A stretch of 64,000 nucleotides of DNA from Candidatus Sacchlamyda saccharinae. Lineage in GTDB: Bacteria > Chlamydiota > Chlamydiia > Chlamydiales > Rhabdochlamydiaceae. Both the position numbers and the translations under genes were made by a program. The notes under the pieces are model-generated. The model was given only the letters and a program-made list of their open reading frames with translations, was not told where the DNA came from and made no database searches. Positions 59,218-64,000 of this stretch are shown in pieces. The stretch spans positions 558,001 to 622,000 of the forward strand of contig JAUHQI010000004.1 of NCBI GenBank assembly GCA_030408505.1. The letters run 5' to 3'. Within the stretch, counting starts at the first letter, position 1, and each line of letters begins with the position of its first letter.

Positions 59218-59457
59218 TCACTGCCCGTTTTGCTCTGCTTGGAGTGCTGCAATTTGAGCTCGCATCGCAGCGAGATGCGCCTGCAATTCAGCAGGAGTTG
59301 AAAGGGGACTTGGAGGGGGTAAATTAGCCGCATCTTGGAGTGCATTGGCATAGTCCACTCGCCCAGCATTTTTTGCTTCAACTGCCTCCGCTTGAACATC
59401 TGGACCCTGTGCTAAGCCGTAGGGAGGGCCTCCTCCTGGCGGTGGTATTGCTGCCAT
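59218..59457 (-). CDS. Small hypothetical protein with coiled-coil C-terminus
   Basis: 79 residues from the ATG at 59457, chosen for the AGGAGG ribosome site 7 bases upstream; the open frame before it has no such signal. The N-terminus is Gly/Pro-rich (MAAIPPPGGGPPYG). The C-terminus (PAELQAHLAAMRAQIAALQA, about 57-76) has heptad spacing of Leu/Ala/Ile, a coiled coil. It shares the terminator at 59162-59189 with the convergent gene. The similarity of overall style (short, Pro/Gly-rich, strong ribosome site) to the 58969 gene suggests the two may be related in role, but no function can be named. Confidence 0.55.
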   Translation of the reverse strand: MAAIPPPGGGPPYGLAQGPDVQAEAVEAKNAGRVDYANALQDAANLPPPSPLSTPAELQAHLAAMRAQIAALQAEQNGQ

Positions 59458-59593
59458 ATATTTCCTCCTAAAAAAAGTTTTATTTACATAAATATAATAA
59501 AACACAAATATTAAAAAATCAAGAAAATATCAAACAAAACACGCAACACTAACAAATAGAAGGAGATAAAAATAGCTCTACAGAAGTCAGCAT

Positions 59594-60325
59594 CTACCCG
59601 CATTTTCGAGCAAATTCCACAGCACCCTCGCAGGCAAATACAAGAGCCTCTACTTGGCGCTTGATCTCTAAAGCTTCCTTTTTTTCACCCGCTTTCTCAA
59701 TAAGTCCTGCTTCTGATATGGCTTTATCCTTGGTTTGTTTTACTTTGAACAAAACTCCCTCGGCTTGAGAAAGACCTATATTAGGCCCTGGTCCTTCATG
59801 TTTCTCGGCTACACACACATGCGTATGTATGCTTTGCAAGCTCATTATCAGTTCTGAAAGGTATCCGTTTGCTTTAGCGAGGGTAGCTTCCAGGTCAAAA
59901 GGGGCTTCAGAGGGCATATCCTCTACGGAAGGGTTCCACTTTTTAATTGCATCCCTAAATTGAATTTGCTGATTTACTATTGCATTTTTAAACCAAGGGG
60001 GAGGATTAGGGCTTTTATCTAAAGATGCTAGAAGATTGTCATGGCCAATAAGACTAGGATTTTCTTTTCTTACAGCATATCCAATACTACCAAGATACTT
60101 TTTCCACATCTCTCCATGAGCAGATCGGTTACCAGGGGCAACGAGAGTAGGTCCCTTCCCTAATTCTGGAATACTTGGAAGAGGGTCTTCTCTTTTTACT
60201 CCTTTTCTCAAATCTATTAGATATTTCACCAAAAAGGTCAGATTCTCAACTTGAGATTTCTCGGTCGGCACAGGTACAACAAGATTTACTCTATTTTCGC
60301 ATCTTACTGGGGCAGCAGCACTCAT
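59594..60325 (-). CDS. Hypothetical helical protein
   Basis: 243 residues, soluble, mostly helical: FLVKYLIDLRKGVKRED, KYLGSIGYAVRKEN, ANGYLSELIMSLQSIHTHV and a charged C-terminal helix (KKEALEIKRQVEAL). There is no signal peptide, no membrane span and no motif that I recognise. Codon use fits the neighbouring small genes, and the frame is unbroken, so it is probably a gene. The start ATG at 60325 lacks a clear ribosome site. It lies between two other small genes and repeat R2, in what looks like an accessory stretch. Confidence 0.5.
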   Translation of the reverse strand: MSAAAPVRCENRVNLVVPVPTEKSQVENLTFLVKYLIDLRKGVKREDPLPSIPELGKGPTLVAPGNRSAHGEMWKKYLGSIGYAVRKENPSLIGHDNLLASLDKSPNPPPWFKNAIVNQQIQFRDAIKKWNPSVEDMPSEAPFDLEATLAKANGYLSELIMSLQSIHTHVCVAEKHEGPGPNIGLSQAEGVLFKVKQTKDKAISEAGLIEKAGEKKEALEIKRQVEALVFACEGAVEFARKCG

Positions 60326-60444
60326 TACAAAACTCCAAATAATTTACATTAAAAAGCAATAACACAATACCAAATAACGAATTTTTAGACAATAAAAAGA
60401 AAAAAAGCATATGAAAATCTTTTAAAGTAATAAAAAAATACAAA

Positions 60445-60548
60445 CATACCCACTCCAAATCCAGGCTTGGGTGTTGCTGAAGAAGGCTCCTCAAGTTATT
60501 TTGCCACGAAGAGCTGCTGTGTTCATAGACACGGTGCAATGAATTGGT
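60445..60548. repeat. Dispersed repeat family 2, copy R2
   Basis: Starts CATACCCACTCCAAATCCAG, resembling R3, and contains AGGCTCCTCAAG and GTGTTCATAGACAC as in R1. It fills much of the 287-bp gap between the 60325 gene and bioY. A 98-codon frame over it (60291-60587) is a by-product of the repeat. Confidence 0.65.
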
Positions 60549-60612
60549 GAGATCGAGAGCAATCTTTCTGCGTGAAAAGATCCACACAAAATTGAAGATT
60601 AGATCTGATCTC

Positions 60613-61146
60613 CTATTTGCGTGGGAGTTGCACGAGACGGTTTACGACTAGGAGCTTGAGAAGGTCAAGTCCCAGAAAGGGGTAGAGGCCGAATTTGAGG
60701 GCATTTTGTGTGCCGATCAGCAGGGCCAGATGGGGCAAGCCAAAGGCAAAGATAAGGGCGTTGCCAAAGAGCATCAAGCCAAAAGTCTTTAGAGGGGTTT
60801 TGTTTTGGATTTTTTCAGCGAGTGATCCCACCACATAGCTGCTGATCACAAAGCCGATGAGGTAGCCGCCGGTTGGCCCCATAAGGTAAGCGAGGGTGGC
60901 TCCGCCACCAGCAAAAACAGGAAGGCCCATCGCGCCTTGCGCAACGTATAGGGCGGTGGCGTAGGCTCCCTTTTTACCAAGGAGAACAGAAAGAAGGAGG
61001 ACTAGGGGAGCTGTAAAGGAAACGGGTACGGGGGTAAGGGGCAACGGGATGGAGATCCAAGCAGAAAGAGCAAGGAGTATGCTAGCTCCAAGTACGACAA
61101 ATAAGTCTTGAATTCGTTTTTGGGGAAGTGTTTGAGTGTGTTGCAT
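60613..61146 (-). CDS. bioY: Biotin transporter S component BioY
   Basis: 177 residues with six hydrophobic segments and the BioY pattern: PLPLTPVPVSFTAPLVLLLS (about 34-53), YVAQGAMGLPVFAGGGA and MGPTGGYLIGF. BioY binds biotin in the membrane and, alone or with an energy-coupling module, imports it. A GGAGG ribosome site precedes the ATG. Consistent with biotin dependence of an intracellular lifestyle. It is downstream of the glycosyltransferase gene on the same strand (24 bp) but with its own ribosome site. Confidence 0.9.
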   Translation of the reverse strand: MQHTQTLPQKRIQDLFVVLGASILLALSAWISIPLPLTPVPVSFTAPLVLLLSVLLGKKGAYATALYVAQGAMGLPVFAGGGATLAYLMGPTGGYLIGFVISSYVVGSLAEKIQNKTPLKTFGLMLFGNALIFAFGLPHLALLIGTQNALKFGLYPFLGLDLLKLLVVNRLVQLPRK

Positions 61147-61170
61147 GTGGGAACCTCCGTTAATATGCCT

Positions 61171-61914
61171 TTATTTTAGGGCTTTTTCGTTTAAAAGACT
61201 AGTCCAGTCGTGGCAAGGCGAGGCAAAGGCGGGCTCACAGTGGCAAGACCAACCGGGAACGGATGAGACGAGGGTTCTCCCCTGACTGTTTAGGTCGAGG
61301 AATTTGTCATGGTCTAATGAAATTTTGTGCCCTTCAGAGTATTTGCGATGGGTAGCAAGGTCTTCTTTGAGGGTTTTTAGGCGCATGGCATAAGTGTTGG
61401 TGGTGGAGGGGGTCGTCCTCCAGTGAGTTGAGGGTGTGTAAAAGAGTTTTGCCTCTAGGTTTTCATACATGGGGGCGTCGTATTTGTCTCGGTGGTCAAA
61501 AAGTGTGACGTAGTCGGCTTGAGGAAGTGAAAAAGCCTCGAGAAGGGTTTGCGCCCAATTTTCTTTATGAAGATAGTCATCTTCAAGGAAGTAGAGGATG
61601 GTATCATCGGCAAAGTTTTGTGCCAGAACATGATCAATGAGGGCGAGGAAGGATTTCCCCTCTTCACCAGCATCGATTTCGACAACGGGGTATTTGGTTT
61701 GCTTTTGGACGAAGTGGGTTTCCGGTTTAGCAAAGTGGGTATCCAGGAGGAAAGTGCAGTTGACCCTTTTTGGATCGAGAGTCTCAAGGAGGTTTTCAAA
61801 GCATTTTTCGTGGGTAAATCCCTCAAGACGGTTTTTGTGTGCGCTCGCACTTGAGTAGTAGCAATACCGGACAAATACTTCGATCTTGGGTTTGTTTAGG
61901 AATGGAATTTTCAT
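61171..61914 (-). CDS. Glycosyltransferase-like protein (GT-A type)
   Basis: 247 residues. FLEDDYLH (about 111-118) is an acidic metal-binding motif of GT-A glycosyltransferases, within a Rossmann-like start (KIEVFVRYCYYSSASAHKNR) and an acceptor region (YTPSTHWRTTPSTTNTYAMR, about 157-176). I cannot name the family. It overlaps the Nudix stop by four bases (ATGA), so it is translated with it. The role could be cell-envelope glycosylation. Start and frame are well defined. Confidence 0.65.
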   Translation of the reverse strand: MKIPFLNKPKIEVFVRYCYYSSASAHKNRLEGFTHEKCFENLLETLDPKRVNCTFLLDTHFAKPETHFVQKQTKYPVVEIDAGEEGKSFLALIDHVLAQNFADDTILYFLEDDYLHKENWAQTLLEAFSLPQADYVTLFDHRDKYDAPMYENLEAKLFYTPSTHWRTTPSTTNTYAMRLKTLKEDLATHRKYSEGHKISLDHDKFLDLNSQGRTLVSSVPGWSCHCEPAFASPCHDWTSLLNEKALK

Positions 61915-62333
61915 TTTCTGGTGAGTTCCTCAATTCTGCGACAGAGTTTTTTGGCTTCATCAAAGGTTAATTGCTTTTCTGCCTCGTCAAAGGTTAGCCA
62001 TTTTCCATCCCGGATCTCTTCGGGCTGCAAGAGAAGAGCGCCTGATACGAGTGCAGGAAAGTAATGGACTTTTTTCTCGACTTTTCGATTTTCGCGATAG
62101 TAGGAGTAGCGCTCTGTGATCGGCTCTTCTTGGAGAAGCTTTTCCACAACAAGACCGGTCTCTTCTTCCAGTTCTCGTTTTGCACTTTCTAGTGGTTGTT
62201 CCCCTGCGTCGGCTTGCCCTTTCGGAAAGCCCCAGTGATTGCCATGCTTATGTAATATGATAAATACTGCCCATTCGCCATCTGTGTGACGAAGGGGTAT
62301 GATGCCAAACGATTCTTCGTATGCGATTGCCAT
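61911..62333 (-). CDS. Nudix hydrolase
   Basis: 140 residues with the complete Nudix box G39-x5-E-x7-REL-x-EE-x-G (GQADAGEQPLESAKRELEEE). The surroundings, WGFPKG and short length, resemble bacterial diadenosine tetraphosphate hydrolases (Ap4A). It cleaves nucleoside diphosphates linked to another group; the exact substrate is not certain. It follows fabF by 9 bp. As I recall, C. trachomatis has the same order of fabF and a Nudix gene. It overlaps the glycosyltransferase start. Confidence 0.88.
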   Translation of the reverse strand: MAIAYEESFGIIPLRHTDGEWAVFIILHKHGNHWGFPKGQADAGEQPLESAKRELEEETGLVVEKLLQEEPITERYSYYRENRKVEKKVHYFPALVSGALLLQPEEIRDGKWLTFDEAEKQLTFDEAKKLCRRIEELTRK

Positions 62334-62342
62334 AGGCAGGTA

Positions 62343-63599
62343 TCATGGACGATATGGAGCAAAAAGTAAAGAGGAGTTGTGACCACCAAAACCAAAGGAA
62401 TTGGAGAGAGCCACATCAATTTCAAATTCTTCGGCTTCTTTAACGATGTCGAGTCCTTCTGCTTCCTCGATGGTCTCATTGAGATTGATTGTGGGATGCA
62501 GCTTCCCTTTTTGGATCTGCATAATCGTAGCAACAGCTTCAATCCCTGCAGCTGCACCAAGACAGTGTCCTGTCATGGATTTTGTAGCATTTACTTTGAT
62601 GTTTTGCGCGTGGTCTTTAAACGCTTCTTTGATCGCAACGGCTTCTGCGATATCACCAACAGTTGTTGAGGTTGCATGGGCATTGACGTAGTTGACACGC
62701 TCTTTTTCAATCCCTGCATCCTTGAGGGCGTTTTCGATGCTAAGGTGAACACCTTTTCCTTCTGGATGAGGATTGGTCATGTGGTAGGCATCGCAGGAAA
62801 GAGCTCCACCAAGATATTCAGCTAAAATAGTCGCGCCTCTTGCTTCGGCGTGTTCCAAACTTTCTAAAACGAGAACGCCAGCACCTTCTCCCATTACAAA
62901 ACCATCTCGTGTTTTATCAAATGGACGAGAGGCTGATTGTGGGTCGTCATTACGAGTAGATAGAGCTTTAATAGCAGCAAATCCGGCAAGCCCCATATGG
63001 CTAATCGCCGCTTCCGCGCCCCCGCAGACCATAAGGTCTGCTTCCCCTTTTCGGATATGCTCAGCTGCTGAATGGATTGCGTAGTTTGCTGTGGCACATG
63101 CTGTAGAAACGGAGTAGTTCGGCCCCATAAAGCCGGTGTCGATGGCGAGGAGTGCTCCCCCCATATTTGTAATGATATAAGGAATGAAAAATGGGGTAAG
63201 ACGTTTGTGACCGGTCTCGATAATCGATTGTGTTCCGCTATAAAGGGCGTTGAGTCCACCCATTCCAGAGCCTATGAGGACGCCACACTTGGTTTTATCG
63301 AGCTTCTCAAAAGCATCGCCAGTAAGGCCAGCGTTCTCTAGAGCCTGCTTACCAGACACCACTGTGTAAGCAATGAAAGGATCGACTCTTCTCGCCTGCT
63401 TTTTGTCCATATATTCGCCCACATCAAAGTTGCGAACAGAACCTGCAAACCGCGTTGGATACTCTTCAACGGGGAACTGATCGATGTCAGTGACACCGCT
63501 CTTTCCCTCAATTAAAGACTTATAAAATTTATTTAAATCGCTCCCGAAACAGGAGATCAGCCCCATTCCAGTGACTACAATACGTTTCTTTTTGTTCAT
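62343..63599 (-). CDS. fabF: 3-oxoacyl-ACP synthase II
   Basis: 418 residues. The thiolase-fold catalytic triad is C168 (VSTACATAN), H307 (NAHATSTTVGD) and H344 (SMTGHCLGAAA). FabF condenses malonyl-ACP with acyl-ACP to elongate fatty acids (type II synthesis). The protein begins KKKRIVVTGMGLISCFG, standard for the family. It precedes the Nudix gene by 9 bp and follows rsfS by 34 bp, all on one strand. Confidence 0.96.
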   Translation of the reverse strand: MNKKKRIVVTGMGLISCFGSDLNKFYKSLIEGKSGVTDIDQFPVEEYPTRFAGSVRNFDVGEYMDKKQARRVDPFIAYTVVSGKQALENAGLTGDAFEKLDKTKCGVLIGSGMGGLNALYSGTQSIIETGHKRLTPFFIPYIITNMGGALLAIDTGFMGPNYSVSTACATANYAIHSAAEHIRKGEADLMVCGGAEAAISHMGLAGFAAIKALSTRNDDPQSASRPFDKTRDGFVMGEGAGVLVLESLEHAEARGATILAEYLGGALSCDAYHMTNPHPEGKGVHLSIENALKDAGIEKERVNYVNAHATSTTVGDIAEAVAIKEAFKDHAQNIKVNATKSMTGHCLGAAAGIEAVATIMQIQKGKLHPTINLNETIEEAEGLDIVKEAEEFEIDVALSNSFGFGGHNSSLLFAPYRP

Positions 63600-63633
63600 A
63601 ATGCATCTATTTTACTAGATTTTTGCAAAGAGG

Positions 63634-63987
63634 TCAATTATCAACTTTTAAGTTTAATTCGAGAATTTTTCCATCACGGAACATCTCTTCTAGCTGATAT
63701 TTATCTCTAAGACCTGGCATGAAGATATGAATCATGTAGTCGAGATAGTCGATAACGACCCAGTCTCCTGATTCTAGCCCATCGACATAGATAGGCCTTT
63801 CACCTTGATTCTTAAGGACATCGATCACATCTTTTGCGATAGCAACCACATGACGGTCCACATTCCCTTCAGCAATGAGGACGTAGTCTGTTAGGCTAGA
63901 AACATCTTTGACATCGAGGGCTAGGATATTGATCCCTTTCTTATCAAAAATTGTTTGAGCAGCTAATTCAACGTTTTCTTTAGGCAT
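63634..63987 (-). CDS. rsfS: Ribosomal silencing factor RsfS
   Basis: 117 residues. The family's conserved pattern is present: AAQTIFDKKGINILALDV, SSLTDYVLIAEGNVDRHVVAIA, and GLESGDWVVIDYLDYMIHIFMP. RsfS binds L14 (uL14) on the large subunit and blocks joining of the subunits under starvation. It is the gene called ybeB in C. trachomatis, where it also lies beside fabF as I recall. The start ATG is at 63987, 13 bases from the window's end; the region upstream is not visible. Confidence 0.95.
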   Translation of the reverse strand: MPKENVELAAQTIFDKKGINILALDVKDVSSLTDYVLIAEGNVDRHVVAIAKDVIDVLKNQGERPIYVDGLESGDWVVIDYLDYMIHIFMPGLRDKYQLEEMFRDGKILELNLKVDN

Positions 63988-64000
63988 AGATGGCTAGTAT

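Noticed and set aside
60291-60587. 98-codon minus-strand frame upstream of bioY
   Set aside because: It overlaps repeat R2 and the start of the 60325 gene, and has no expression signal.
1-64000. tRNA, rRNA and CRISPR features
   Set aside because: Intergenic gaps were read for cloverleaf-like and repeated-spacer patterns; none was found.

Overview
The window reads as chromosome of an environmental chlamydia (phylum Chlamydiota, order Parachlamydiales or a relative). The evidence is gene order as much as single genes. As I recall the Chlamydia trachomatis map, pssA-nrdA-nrdB, htrA-M16 peptidase-ftsY-sucCD, aas-priA-lysS-cysS and ybeB(rsfS)-fabF-Nudix are neighbours there too, and all are found here within 64 kb. 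The R2 subunit of ribonucleotide reductase has the Phe-for-Tyr change of the chlamydial class Ic enzyme. A Legionella/Simkania-type major outer membrane protein homologue, a Pol V (umuDC) pair and many secreted proteins of unknown function point to a larger-genome lineage (Simkania/Waddlia-like) rather than Chlamydia itself. The species was not determined.

Layout. 1-10.9 kb is mostly accessory: the end of a SpoU RNA methylase, a membrane protein with an HEYGH metalloprotease motif, a complete two-partner secretion (TPS) pair (TpsB transporter and a 1.5-kaa TpsA exoprotein, convergent), a secreted GT17 glycosyltransferase whose start lies 30 bp from the tpsA start, an MFS transporter and a small secreted protein. 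Three copies of a palindromic mini-element (two of exactly 161 bp) sit between these genes and supply the 3' ends of three of them. 10.9-23.8 kb is core (PhoH-PIN ATPase, SH3 protein, DUF455, RmuC, PssA, NrdAB) plus a Fic-domain protein and a degenerate Na/Ca exchanger-like protein; nrdA carries tandem NrdR boxes. 23.8-31 kb holds the M16 peptidase and HtrA among three small proteins with related N-termini (candidate secreted proteins), then unknowns. 31-45 kb: OsmC, UmuDC, a zinc-motif protein, a double-barrel MOMP-like porin, an S2P-type protease, SucCD, FtsY, a YVTN beta-propeller protein, an exported thioredoxin-reductase-like protein without its CxxC, a possible psi-like (HolD) protein and PriA.

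45-58.8 kb contains a 351-bp element with 52-bp inverted ends, a LysRS carrying an extra N-terminal B3/4 (editing-type) domain, and the most interesting block: five overlapping or closely spaced genes (48.7-54.5 kb) encoding a sugar epimerase/dehydratase, a histidine phosphatase, a GT4 glycosyltransferase, a radical SAM/SPASM protein and a WG-repeat/O-methyltransferase fusion. This looks like an acquired small-molecule, peptide or glycan modification pathway placed between lysS and cysS. CysS and the three-domain Aas protein follow. 58.9-64 kb holds small unknown proteins with a shared bidirectional terminator, BioY, a glycosyltransferase, a Nudix hydrolase, FabF and RsfS.

No tRNA, rRNA or CRISPR array was seen. 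All functional calls come from reading the translations; no database search was run.
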